Assembly (NCBI GenBank): GCA_028554645.1
Contig: JAQOOI010000063.1
Coordinates: forward strand, 1,054,001 to 1,118,000
Direction: 5' to 3'
DNA from: Omphalotus guepiniiformis
Lineage: Eukaryota; Basidiomycota; Agaricomycetes; Agaricales; Omphalotaceae
DNA length: 64,000 nucleotides
Shown here: positions 50,505 through 61,612 of the stretch, piece by piece
Layout: each line of letters starts with the position of its first letter
Position numbering within the stretch: position 1 is the first letter of the stretch
Made by a program: the position numbers and the translations under genes
Notes under the pieces: generated by a model
Told to the model about the DNA's origin: nothing
Database searches by the model: none
Seen by the model: the letters and a program-made list of their open reading frames with translations, nothing else

Positions 50505-51779
50505 GAAGGTTCAGGTCTAATCGCGGGTCCTCGCAAGAGGTGGGAAGACTCTTGAGGAAGTTGTCGACCTCTGTCTCCTCTTTCTTCATCATTCCTGAGA
50601 GCTTGTTCATGAGAGAAGGCTTGCGAGAGTATGGGTGTGAGCGTGTAGGAGAAGGACCTGGTTGAAGTGGGTTTGGATCCCCAATGTAAAACATAGGCTG
50701 AGGGTTGCGACGAAGAGGGGTGAAGTGCCGAGGGTTGTTGGGGTTGTTACGAGGCTTATGTGGTAGCCTACAATCCCGTCCATAGTGTCCCATCCGGTTG
50801 CAGTTGAAGCATCGTACTGTGGACATATCTCGACTTGATCCATTATGGGTCCCGATGGAGGGTCGTTGAGACAAGGGCCTGTTAGTGGGTGGAGGTCGAG
50901 TTGAGAAATTGTCCAAGTCCATTGGGACTGGGGCACTTGGAGAGTGGGTGGATGGGAAGGAAGATGCTGGAATCGGCGCTGAAGCAGCAATGCGCCGCTC
51001 AACTTGCCTATCAAGACGATGATTAGGACCTGATGTACGTTTGTACCTTTCATAGGTGCGAGCTGCCTCGTAGACGCCTTCCATGGTAACAGGTTTAGCA
51101 TGATTGACATGAAAAGCTATGTCGGGGGGAAAGGGCATTGGTGAAGGTGAATTTGCGGTCTCCAAAAGTCATGTCGCGAGCTTCGAGCTGCATTTCCACC
51201 TTCTGGAAGCGAGAGATGAATTCGGTGATGTTCCCTCGATATGTGCATGAATGGAGAGAACGACGTAGATCATCAATCCGAGTAGGTGCATCAAATTGAG
51301 CTCGAAGGTTCAGGACCAAGTCATCCCAGGCAAGCGGCTGGTCTCCGTTCTCTTGTCGTTTGGAAAGGTACCAAGTTTGTGCACCTTCCCGGAATAGAGC
51401 ACTAACAGTTGCTCCCCAGTTCTCCTTGGGGAATTTTGAGAGGCGAACGAGATGATCCTGCACAATGGAGATCCATGCACGAATATTCTCGTTATAGGTT
51501 CCCCGGAAGTATGGAAGGTCTACTCGAAGATTGGAGGGACGACCGGAAGTGGGAAGGTGGATGTGACGGAAGGTTGATTGGTAACCTTCGAGAGTGCTTC
51601 AGTGAACTCGTTTCTGAGGCGATCAGTAGAGACAGCTTCATTGCGAAGAGTAGCAAGTTCCGCCTCATTCTGAGCAACACGATGGATGATTTCAGTGAGG
51701 ATGGGGTGAAAGGGTTTCATAGGTCCTCGGGAGCCACTGCAGCTGCCAAGCGTTCGAAAAGCTCGCTGGCGCTGGACAT
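50392..51779 (-). pseudogene. gypsy gag with CCHC zinc knuckle, frameshifted
   Basis: The likely start is ATG 51779 (MSSASELFERLAAAVAPEDL); the frame is then lost and resumes at FHPILTEIIHRVAQNEAEL. The capsid-like part contains WISIVQDHLVRLSK and FREGAQTWYLSKRQENGDQP. The nucleocapsid has RCFNCNRMGHYGRDCRLP, a perfect C-x2-C-x4-H-x4-C knuckle. At least three frame changes occur, one at a run of six G (about 51125-51130). Confidence 0.85.
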
Positions 51780-51969
51780 AGTGGAAAGGAACTCGGAAGA
51801 TGAGTTCCGGATGGATAAAGTTTAGTCGACTAGAACAAGATGAGTTCTCTACGAGGGAGAAGTCAGTTTGGATTGAGAAACCGGTGCGCAGAATACGTAC
51901 AGTCGAGCAACCAGTCTCGAGGGTGAAGTAGAGAAAAAAACAAGTAGTAGGAAACTTTGTCAAGCAAGC

Positions 51970-51989
51970 TTCACTTTTTAAAAAGTGAA
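51970..51989. repeat. Perfect 20-base palindrome across the 5' LTR / internal junction
   Basis: TTCACTTTTTAAAAAGTGAA is a perfect inverted repeat centred 6 bases inside the element from the LTR edge (51986). On the element transcript it lies exactly where the primer-binding site should be. No TGG-type tRNA primer site is present next to the LTR. Confidence 0.75.
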
Positions 51990-52321
51990 ATATCGTCCTA
52001 AGGTCTCACGGGCCTGAGTTCCGGTCAGACGAGAAAAAGGGCGAGAGAATTCTACATTCCGAGAAGTATCTACGACACCTAAATATTGTAGCTACCAACT
52101 ACGCAATGCTACGGAATCCGCTATCTAAGTGTACGCAGTTGGAGAACAAGAGAAATAAGACATAGATGAATAAGTCAAGTAGAGAACAAGAAAGATAAAT
52201 GAAATACTCGCAGTTATCAGCAACGTTGAGTAATTATGCTTACAGTGTGGCGGCGCCAGATATGGTAGTAACGATACAGCCTCCCGGCTTAGCCTCCGTG
52301 CGTAATATTGATGATACAACA
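51986..52321 (-). repeat. 5' LTR of the gypsy element
   Basis: This 336-base LTR is 99.4% identical to the left copy. Its outer edge is only 114 bases from the start codon of the RTA1-like gene on the plus strand, so the element must have landed in or next to that gene's promoter. Confidence 0.95.
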
Positions 52322-52435
52322 TTGACATGGCGCCATGAGGGTTATCCGTATGCACCATCTTTTTCTCGCGGTTGAGGTGGGTTAAAGCCACGGGCGGGAT
52401 ACATTGTTCAGCAGGCTTTCTCTCTTCCTGCTCTC

Positions 52436-53659
52436 ATGGCTCGTTTTCTTTGCCTGCTTGCCTTCTTAGCCTCTCTGCAATCCGTCCTTGGAGCAAGCCA
52501 TCCTACACTTCCAAGACCGGCCGATCCTTTTGCTGACCCTAGACATGATCCCTATAATCCTCTAAAATATATCGCCTCTAATGCTCTCACGGCGGTGGCC
52601 TTTAGTAAGTCATTGGTTTGGCTTTGCAGTAGCTGTATCTCTGAGCTGAGCTGTTTTTTTTAGCTTAGTCCTTCTTGTCGCTCTAGCGCAATCGATATGT
52701 ATGAAGAAATGGGGAGCAAAGTGGATGCTAGCCATGACTATCGGCGCGTATAGTACGTGTATCAAACTCAATCTTAAACGCCATCCTCACTTTTTTCGGT
52801 ACTAAGCATTCGCGTTGGGTATCGGCACTCGATTTGGTTTACATCTGCACCCAGAATCTAAAGGTCTCTATATCGTAGAGTACCTGTTTGTCGTTCTTTC
52901 AGTGCGTACCTCGTGTTTCGAGCACCGCTCAACTCTTGACATGCGTTTCCAGCCTTGTGCGTTTATAGCAGCAGAATACGTGCTATTAGGACGGATGGCA
53001 CGTTATTTGCAGACCGACAAGTATCTGCTAGTCACTCCTCGCCGGATCACTATAACCTTCATCTCTTCGGACATTACCACTTTTTTAATTCAAGTGAGTC
53101 AGAGAGTAGCGGAAATATTGCCAGAGGTTGACACAGATCCAAGCTTGCGGAGGGGCACTGTCTATATCAGCAAATGATCAGTCACTGGCAGTGGCCGGAT
53201 CTCGGGTGTTTCTCACTGGACTAGCACTTCAGCTTTTGTCCTTTTTCATATTCACGTGTATATTTCTGGTATTCCTCTATCGAGTGCGCAAGTATGAACC
53301 AGCGATATATGTGATGGATGAAGGAAGGAAGAAGTGGTATCAGGACTGGCGAGCACTAGCAGGTGCACTTCTCTTCAGCTGCACGGGTATCCTGGTAAGT
53401 CCAGCATCTCATCCAATAATCTACTCGTGGTCTAACCACTTTTAAGATTCGCTCGATTTACAGAACTATAGAACTTTCTGAAGGCTTTGAAGGACGCTTA
53501 GCTACGACGGAGGCATTTTTCTATGGGCTCGACACCCTTCCGCTTTTCTTGGCGATAGTAGTGTATATACCGTTCTGGCCGGGACGGTTCATCCCGCCTT
53601 CAGTGGCGGTTGATAACGTTGAGAGTCCGTCGGCGAGTTTAGACTCTGAGCGGAAATAA
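52436..53659 (+). CDS. RTA1-like lipid-translocating exporter family protein
   Basis: RTA1 proteins are seven-helix fungal membrane proteins linked to sphingoid-base or drug resistance. The start is ATG 52436 (MARFLCLLAFLASLQSVLG), which also looks like a signal peptide. Helices follow: SLVLLVALAQSICMKKWGAK, FALGIGTRFGLHLHPES, YIVEYLFVVLSPCAFIAAEY, VFLTGLALQLLSFFIF and FIFTCIFLVFLYRV. Family motifs are AAEYVLLGRMAR, RSIYRTIELSEGFEG and YGLDTLPLFLAIVVY. The stop is 53657-53659. Introns are GT-AG; the one at 53094-53136 ends before a near copy of the upstream exon end and would insert two extra residues (IQ) relative to the usual FLIQ(A)xGG. Confidence 0.86.
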
Positions 53660-53737
53660 GACAGTCGGTCGTGTCTTAGTTTTTACAGTAATTCCCAGTA
53701 TTTTGAACTATACATCCGATGTAGTAGCTATACTGTA

Positions 53738-54301
53738 TTATAGACTGTCGAGGAAAGCGGCGAGACCTGACTGGGGCTCTGCCGATGTGACCTTTGCTCG
53801 TTGTTCCTTTTCCCTATTCCTGGCAAGCATTTCCTGCAAACCCGTCTTCTTCTTTGGCCTTGACTTGGCCTTGGACACAGGGCCACTAGGTGTAGCCGTT
53901 ACTGGCACAGGTTGCTCAATTGGCTTGGGCACCGGAGCAGGAGGAGCAGCGCTTGATATTGTCTTTTGTTTTGGGTACGTAATGGATGAACCTCGCTTCC
54001 GTCTTGGGAACAAGGATGCGTTGCCTCGAGTGACAGCAAACTCATTGAGCCAACCGCACTGACCACATTTCGACTGCAAGCATGTCCTCGTTGGTCGGTT
54101 CAAACGAGTAATCCGGGTGCTACTGTCCGAGACGCAGAAGAATGTGCCACACCTGGCACACGAGTCTATCTGCTGAGGAGTGACTGTGCCAGCTAGTTTA
54201 CGGATTCTGGCATTATGCAGAGCAGCCAAGGAAGGAGAAACATGGAGAAAAGCATAGGGAAGAGCCTGCTGAAATTTGACGGTGGCAGGATCGGGTTCCA
54301 T
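53738..54301 (-). CDS. Zinc-ribbon protein, Rpr2/Snm1-like (RNase P/MRP subunit family)
   Basis: An intronless gene of 187 codons. The start chosen is ATG 54301 (MEPDPATVKFQQALPYAFLH), since longer in-frame starts would run into the divergent gene. A helical N-terminus (PSLAALHNARIRKLAG) is followed by a zinc ribbon: CARCGTFF, then after a basic stretch CGQCGW. A Lys/Pro-rich tail ends PQSGLAAFLDSL. The helix plus two CxxC pairs with Arg-rich spacer match the Rpr2/Rpp21/Snm1 fold, but similarity is low, so function is a suggestion. Confidence 0.72.
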   Translation of the reverse strand: MEPDPATVKFQQALPYAFLHVSPSLAALHNARIRKLAGTVTPQQIDSCARCGTFFCVSDSSTRITRLNRPTRTCLQSKCGQCGWLNEFAVTRGNASLFPRRKRGSSITYPKQKTISSAAPPAPVPKPIEQPVPVTATPSGPVSKAKSRPKKKTGLQEMLARNREKEQRAKVTSAEPQSGLAAFLDSL

Positions 54302-54438
54302 GTAGGAACACGTGATGAGGAAACAATAGAAAGGCGTTATTTGGATGTATTTGCTCTTAGAGAACAAAGACTGCCTGTTAGCGATTAGCGAGAGAGAACA
54401 AAAAGGAGGGGAGGTAAGCCACTGGTCGCAGTAAAAAC

Positions 54439-55891
54439 ATGTTCGCCTCCCCTCCTCCTCACTCAGCACACGCTCCTTCTTCCTTCAACTACAAATCTTC
54501 TCGTTCTAGGAAACATTCTCTTTCTCTTTCAAATCCAATGGGCTGGCTCTCTCGTACTTCGACTCAATCTTCTGCTTCTTCTGCTTATGCTCCTTCAAAG
54601 CCAACTCGTATTCCGGAGCCTCACATATCTCGTTCTATCCAGCTTTTGTCTGCTCGTACAGGACCCCTAGGTTCAGGGGCAACTGTAGTTCGCACTCCGG
54701 ACGAGGCCTTGAAAGATACTGGCATCAGGCTCGAAGCAGAGCTCCGGAGATCGTGTAGCTCTGTTTCTTCTAGACCGTTACATAGTCCACCGCTTCCTGA
54801 TCCTCCCGCAGAGGGGTCGGACGATGAAGATGGCAGTGAGGATACCGGCGACGACCGCGACGAGCAAGGTCAGGAAGTATCCTTTCCTCCGCGTCCGACA
54901 CGCGCTTGCCCTCCGCCACCCATCCAGTCTCCTCTTCGTCCGTCTTTAAAGGCCAAGTCTCGTTCGAGCAATGATGTTTCTCAGGTTCCTCCTCTCCCAC
55001 TCAACGCTGTTCCTTCCTCTCCACCTCAGCCACCATTCCAGCCTCTTCTCATGTCTCCCGTTCCTAGCCCTATCGTCGACCGGTCCAAGGTCATTGTGAC
55101 TCTAGAGACATGTACTGCTACCTATCGAACCACGCTGGACACCATCACCTCCCGTCCATCGCATCTTTCAGCTTATTTGCTCTCTCTCTTCCCCAGGCCT
55201 GATTCACTAGCGTCTTCGATATACTCTACAAACAGCGATGATATGTCCAGCTATCGACATCACCTTGCTTCCCAGGGTCTTCTGTCTCAAGCACCCGTCA
55301 ATCTTCACGTATTTCTTGACCGTCCCAGCGCACCGTAAGTAACCCACTCATTTCTCACGTACTTGCTCGAGTTTTGACAAATTCTCCAGGTATGCACACA
55401 TCTTGAGCTACCTTCGATCGCCTGCTGGTGCTCAACTCGGAGAGAGTCTTCCGCGAGCGGTTCAGTTACTTCCCTCACAAGCCCAATCCCGTCTTGAAGC
55501 TCTTCTCGAACTCCGGGATGAGGCTTCCTACCTCGATCTCGACGACCTGTACAAGCTTTGCTCGGAAGAGATCCGTCAGAGGCAACCTCGTATGAACAGG
55601 ACGCACTCCCGCGGACAGAGCTCTCACAGTGCAAGTGGTATTCAGAGTCAGCATGCCTCCGTTTACAGTCTTCCCACTCTTCACCGCTCTGAAAGCCACA
55701 AGCGAGCGCGTCATCTGAGCACCGTCTCCTCCAGCTCAACCAAAGTTGCGCCGTGTTCGCCAGATAATTTTAGCGGCATTGCTTCTTCCCCTACTCCCGA
55801 TTCTTGGAAAACTGCCTGCAGAAACGGTTCACGCAGTCCAAGTCCAGATCGCAACGATGTTTCACGCTCTCCTCCAGCTGGCTGGATATAA
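54439..55891 (+). CDS. BTB/KCTD-like domain protein with disordered N-terminus
   Basis: The start is ATG 54439 (MFASPPPHSAHAPSSFNYKS). The first 210 residues are Ser/Pro-rich and disordered with an acidic patch. A BTB/T1-like domain follows: VIVTLETCTATYRTTLDTI and SHLSAYLLSLFPR. It continues INLHV-type strand (APVNLHVFLDRPSAPYAHIL, across a GT-AG intron) and ends with LLELRDEASYLDLDDLYKLC. That last LEALLELRDEAxYLxLxxL is what I associate with BTB/KCTD folds. The tail is again Ser-rich. It is divergent from the zinc-ribbon gene (137 bases between starts). Partner and role are unknown; oligomerisation or cullin binding is only family inference. Confidence 0.72.
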
Positions 55892-56217
55892 TTTTACGAT
55901 CTTTACTGTAGCGCCTATGTTTCTGTATTTTTACAACTCCTCCCAGTGTGTAGTTCCTTACAATAAGATGACTTTTGTCCTACGGTCAAGTCCGTTTATG
56001 ATTATCGCCTTCCAAACTCGAAACGGACAATGTTACATGATGAAATACAAGCTACCAGCATAAACATGAACAGATTACCAGTTTATGTTTGCGGAATCCG
56101 GGATAACAGAAGGAGAGAACTAAAAGCAGCCTACAACTTGATCATGACCCTGACTGGTGCTATTCGACTAAAAGTACAAAAAGAAAAGACCGAAACCTGG
56201 AACTTTGCCAACCACTC
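55892..56217. other. Intergenic spacer between convergent BTB and SSD1 genes
   Basis: These 326 bases hold both 3' UTRs. No further feature is recognised. Confidence 0.5.
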
Positions 56218-59200
56218 TTACTTCTTCTGCTGTTCTGCATATGGGTTCACGCTGTAAACTTTGATCACAGGAGGACTCTTGGTCAGATCAGCGGTTACAA
56301 TGACCTAGTGACCGTCGAGTTAGTGATGCATACGGATAGAAAAAGGTGAGATACACACTGGGACGGTCATCAGTTCACGAATGTCCTGAATCTTATGGCC
56401 AGCAGGTCCCATTCTTAGGCCCTCGAACTCGGGCGTGAGTTTAGCCATTGACAATAGCCTCTGCTTCGACGTCTCAGGCACCTCCCGTCCATTATCACTC
56501 CGTCCCAAGACAATCTCATCCTCATCTCCGTCGTCTTCATCAAACAAGGCCTTTTCATCGTGTACTGAACGTGACGTGACCTCCATCTTCAACGCGTGTT
56601 GCTCTGCAATCTGCTTCACTTTCTTCAGATGCTCATCGTCGCTGTTTTCTGCCAACCAGCTGATCACATCTTTGTTGGACCAGTAGATTTGAAGCGTGTA
56701 TGTATGTTCATCGTAGACATGGTTCTGCATCAAGGGATATAAGCAACAGAAAGCCAGCCATATTGCAATCACTTACATCGATCGGCATCTGGTCTACGTG
56801 TACACGTTTCTCAATACCAAACTCGGGTACCAGAACGTCAAATGCAGCATCCAGGACATTGATGACTTTGGCTTGACGAACAACAGAGCCATACCGTTGA
56901 GTCAGGTCCGAGATTAGCACACATAAGTACAGATGTGTCGATTGCTCCTGAGCCAGAGTAGCCGAATCCCGCTTGATGTTATAACAAACATTTAATCAAT
57001 AACCACGCCCCGCGAGTAGCAGTGTACCACTCACATGTTACACTGCTGTGCAACCTTGGCTACGGCATCACGGTCCATGGTAAACTTTGGATCAGCTAGG
57101 AGTAGTATAAAGATTGAATATTGTGATAGCATGCCAAAAGCAAAACTGATGGCATACCTCCACCTTGAAGGATAGACTCCAGTTGACGATGTACTAACAC
57201 ATCAGCATAGCGGCGAATCGGCGAGGTAAAATGAGTGTACAAAGGAACGTTCAATGCATAATGATGATACTTGGCAATGTCTAACATTCCAGCGCAGAAA
57301 TATTTGGCACGTTGAGTAGCTTTGAACGAAAGTAACTCGAGTAGTCTGCGAGCAGTAGGGTCCTGAATATTGTCGAAAGAGCGCATGAGTGCACCGGCGG
57401 ACGAAGTGTCCATGGTGTACCCCAAACGTTGGGCACGCTCCAAAAAGGAGTTCTTTAAAGGCAGATTAAGTTTCAATCATTGATACGACTGAGCTGGAAC
57501 TCACCAGACGGCGTTCAAGAGGTACGTCATGTCGGCGAAGGAGAGCTTGCTCCGGAAGATGAACAGCGACATGTTGTGCAACGGACGTATTTGTAAGGAG
57601 CATGAACTATGAAATTAGAATGTTAGATGTAGATGAGCAGACTGCTAGACATCAAGAAATGACGAACTCTTCAATCAAATCATTAGCATCAGTATGCTGA
57701 TGTTGCCAGCAGTCGACAGGCATGCCAGTATCGTCTAGCTTGAACTCCAACTTTATGCTTTCCAGATTCAAAGTTCCGTTCTCAAGGCGTTGAGTACGCA
57801 GCTTCTTCGCAAGGTCATCCAATATCTTGATATCATGTTCAATGTCGTTTGCACCGTGCTCAGGAGTTACGGGCACGTCGCCCAGGGATTTGCCTTCAAT
57901 AACGTTTTGTGCATCCTCGTAGGAAAGCTGAGAAGCCGATCTAACGACAAGCAGCAAAGATCAATGGACAGATTAAGGATCATGAACGGTAAATGTTTAC
58001 CTAACGACAGTCTTGCCAAACCACTTCTTGAGAATCTTACCATCTTTGCTGAGTGTAAAGATGGAAGAGAATGCTAGACGGTCTTGTCCAGGAACAAGAC
58101 TGCAAAGCTGCTCACTCAAGGCAGGTGGGAGCATCGGAACAGCTCGTTGAACAAGGTACACGCTAGTTGCACGCTTGCGGGCATCGCGATCAAGCGCCGT
58201 ATTAGGCTTGACGAAGTGGGACACATCGGCTATGTGAACACCGACATCGTAAGTGCCGTCTTCGTTCAGCTTGACTGAGACAGCGTCGTCGAGATCTTTA
58301 GCACTTGAAGGATCGATGGTAAATACACGCTCCCCACGCAAGTCCTTTCTGATTTCCAGTTCACGTTCAGGAACGCTGTTAAAACTATTAGGCCACATGA
58401 TACTTGGAGGGGCGATGTCATGACTTACGACCAGGGAATGGGGGGCAAGCACTTGATAACATTATCCGTGAATTCCTCCGTAGGGAAATTACAATCCTTG
58501 AGGAGAGCACTGGTTTCAACCTCGATATCGCCAATGGGACCAAGCTCCTCCACCAAGGTGCCGAAGGGATGAAGTGAACTGATAGGCTATTCAATGAAAC
58601 ATTGTTTCAACACATAATTCCGGAGCACATCGAATCGGACTTACGTGGCGCTTGATGCAAGCAACAAAGAGCTTGTTCACATAGGCTTCAGAGTTCTGAA
58701 CGAAATCCGGAGGAGCTTGCTCAGTCGGAATGGCGATGAGAGGTACACGCTTGTCGGTTGGCTTGAACCACACGATCTTGGGGCGTTCAATAGGAACGCG
58801 TCTAGGTTCATCGCCTCGATCACCCTCTCGCTCGCGGCGCTCCGCCTCTTGCTTCTCCTTCGTTGCTGCAGAAGAGGGTCGTAAAAGACCCAAAGTACCA
58901 GAGAAGAGTTGGCCAGGCATGCGCTCCACTACGGCGACGACATGGCCAGCGAATTGAGGTTTTACGTCATCGGTAACCCTGCAATGGCAATGAAAAAGGA
59001 TAAACAAATACACAGCGGGCAAAAACGTACTCCTCGTCGTCGAAAAGCATGAGGCCTTGACCCTCAACTTCAACGTCATCCTTTTTCTTGTCATCCTTGC
59101 GACCTGCGCTCGACTTCAAGTCATAGGCTGAATTCTCTTCCTTCTTTCTCTTTTTCTCTTCCTTTTCCTTTTTAGTGCCCCACACTTCGTCGACATCAAG

Positions 59201-61209
59201 AAGCTCTACAGCCACAATGTCGCCTTCGAGAGCACGATTACGGTCCTTGGAGCCGCAAATATAGATATCTGCGTCAAGAACCTCAGTTGCAACATAAGCA
59301 TCTGACCTGTTACGCTTGTTAACGCGCAGAATACCGACAACAAGCTTGCCGGCTGCGAGAAGGGGAGGGAGCGACGCCTGAGGAAGGTAGGGTGCAAAGA
59401 GAGATTTGCGTTGTGGTTGATTAGATTGCTGTTGCAGTTGCGACTGGAATTGCTGTTGTTGCTGCTGAAGTAGATTCATGCCTCCAAGACCCATCCCCAT
59501 CATGTTAGCCGCCATCATGTTGGGCAACATGTTTGGGAAGCTAAAAGAAGCCATCTTGTGGTGGTGACCACCGGCCGCGGCACGAAACTGCTGGAGACTT
59601 TGAAGCTGAGCCTGCGCCTGAGCGAGATCAGCAGCGAATGCATTATTGCCTTGTACACCTCCAACGCCACCGTCTAAAAACGTGAATGAAAACATGAAAC
59701 TAAGTAGAGCAGTTTTACTCACTGATTCGCCAGCTATTGTCAGCTCGGGAAACTTGTCGAGAATGACCGTTGAAATTGGCTGGAGGTGCAAAACCGTCCT
59801 CGAACCCGTCACCAAAGGCATTACTAAAACCGGGGGCGGAAGCGCCTTTGTTGACTACATTAACACTATGTCTGCGACCATGACCTCTTGGCACGCCTTG
59901 ACTCTGTCCATCAAGGCCCAGGTTAAGACCGCCCAGATTGCCAAACTGACCCATAGTATTCTGAGGAGCGGCAAACGAGGCACCACCTCCCACGCCTGGC
60001 ACAGTGCTCTGCACTCGTCTGTGCGCGCCTCCACGATTGGGAGCGAGCCCAGCAGTTTGGAAGGACAACACCTGGTTCGAGGCAAGTTGATGCTGATACA
60101 ATGCTTGTTGCTGCTGTTGGAGCGCCTCGATTTGATTCTGAATGGCGATCTGATAGCATGTTAATAAAAAGCAGAATGTTACAAAATGCGCAGTATACCT
60201 GTTCAGCCATGATACCGGTGATCTCGTTACTGTCCGTCTTCCTGTGAGTACTTTCGTGAGGAGGCAGCTCAGACTGATAGTTCTGTTGCTGCTGTGGAAA
60301 CTGAAAGCCGACGTCTTCGTTGATGGGAGGTCCCAAAGAGGTCCCGCGCTTTTTTGCACCGAACATGAAATTGGGTGCCAGCTGAGGACGACCGGTGGGT
60401 CCAAACGAGTCACCTTGTTCCTGCTGCGCGGCTAAAGCAGCGAAGCGGGGAGCAGTGAAGCTCTGAGATTGGGAACGCAACTGGTGACCAGGTTGCGAGT
60501 ACATATTGTCTTGAATTTCCCCTTCCTCTAGTGGCATGCCTGAAGCATCTTCTGCATCCTCCATCATAGCTCCGAGGTGCGGAGAGAATGAACCAAAATT
60601 TCCAGAAAGACCGGAAGCGCCCATGGACTGAACTTTACGGTGCTTCGGGTCAAGGCCGCTATTACTGAGACCAGGGTACGCAGCACTGCCAGGCTGAAAG
60701 ACGGGGGCATTAATGGGAAGATTCGAAGTAGTTCCCTGCGGAGTAGGCATGCCAAAGGCAATCGGGTTAGCAGGAGGCTGAGGCGACGTGGTCTTGAGAT
60801 CGGCAATTACCCTCTGAAGCGAAGATAGTGCGTCACTCGACTCGTTGTTTTGCGCAGGCGCAGGCGACGACTTGTTGTCTTTCCGGCCTCCTTGTGAGGC
60901 TGACGGTTGTCCTTTACGGTGAGCCTGCTGAGGTCGCCCTCCACTGCCACCGTTGCCGGAATTCTTGTTGCGCTGCTCAGACTTCTTGCCTTCAGAAGCC
61001 TTGCGCGACGTCGAGTCGGAGCCGGACTCAGCAGCGGTAGACTTTTTGTTGCTGCTCCTGGAAGAAGGTCTCGGAGCACTGTTAGTGGAACCAACAGGCT
61101 TATTGGAATTTGAGACATTGCGCTTTTGACCTCGATTGTTGGCAGAAGCGGGTTTCTTGTCGTCCTTCTTGGCTGAAGGGGGTGCTTGAGGCGTTACTTC
61201 ATCTGTCAT
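56218..61209 (-). CDS. SSD1: SSD1/Sts5-type RNB-domain RNA-binding protein
   Basis: SSD1 binds mRNAs for cell-wall and growth proteins and controls their translation and localisation. The start is ATG 61209 (MTDEVTPQAPPSAKKDDKKP). A low-complexity N-terminus of about 600 residues has Ser/Asn/Gly and polyQ runs. Then cold-shock domains: KLVVGILRVNKRNRSDAYVA, DADIYICGSKDRNRALEGDI and GHVVAVVERMPGQLFSGTLG. The RNB domain has TIDPSSAKDLDDAVSVKL, HIADVSHFVKP, RATSVYLVQRAVPMLPP, LCSLVPGQDRLAFS and YTHFTSPIRRYADVLVHRQL; the C-terminus ends VNPYAEQQKK. All four Asp of D-x5-D-x-D-D are present, unlike the yeast pseudonuclease. Introns are GT-AG, except 56976-57034, which ends in AT with a TAACAT flanking repeat. 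Confidence 0.93.
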
Positions 61210-61612
61210 GTCGTTCGTAAGGGGAAGAGCGAGTAGTATGAATTTTTCGAGTGTTTTTAGATTTTATGGTTTCTGGTAGCTGATGACGCGTGAAATATAA
61301 CATGGATTTAAAAGAGCGCATTTCGAGGTGAATACAAAAGACCTGCCTTGGAATGTTTTGTCTCTGTGATAAATTGGATGGCTTGCCCTGCGGGGCCTGT
61401 GAGGGGAAGGAATGCAAGTGGGGAGGTGCTTATCAGGAGGAGAGTAATGAGAGACGTTGTGTGATGGCCAGAGACATTCCTTTGTGCATTCCCACGCCCA
61501 TTAGCGGAAAACTGCGGTGCTTCCCATTCAACGCCATCACTCTATGTTTCTATTGTCTCGCTATGTACGAAACACGTATCTCGACATGTGTACATAGACT
61601 AATTACAGTTTT
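61210..61612. other. Intergenic spacer between SSD1 and IDH2
   Basis: A 403-base spacer that contains the SSD1 promoter and the IDH2 3' UTR. One short plus-strand ORF (61353-61619) has a Cys-rich start but no supporting exon or family feature, so I do not call it. Confidence 0.45.

Larger units (their letters stand above)
46421..52321 (-). mobile_element. Ty3/gypsy LTR retrotransposon, complete but with frameshifted ORFs
   Basis: This is a 5.9-kb element with matched LTRs, oriented on the minus strand so the 5' LTR is at the right (51986-52321). The order gag, protease, reverse transcriptase, RNase H, integrase is that of Ty3/gypsy (Metaviridae). The two LTRs differ by one inserted base and one substitution, so insertion is recent. 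A 4-base target duplication TTGA flanks it (46417-46420 and 52322-52325). The coding region is broken by roughly ten frame changes, listed under gag and pol. No chromodomain is visible after integrase. Confidence 0.95.

Noticed and set aside
59646..60164. 172-codon plus-strand ORF opposite SSD1
   Set aside because: It is a shadow of the low-complexity SSD1 N-terminus.
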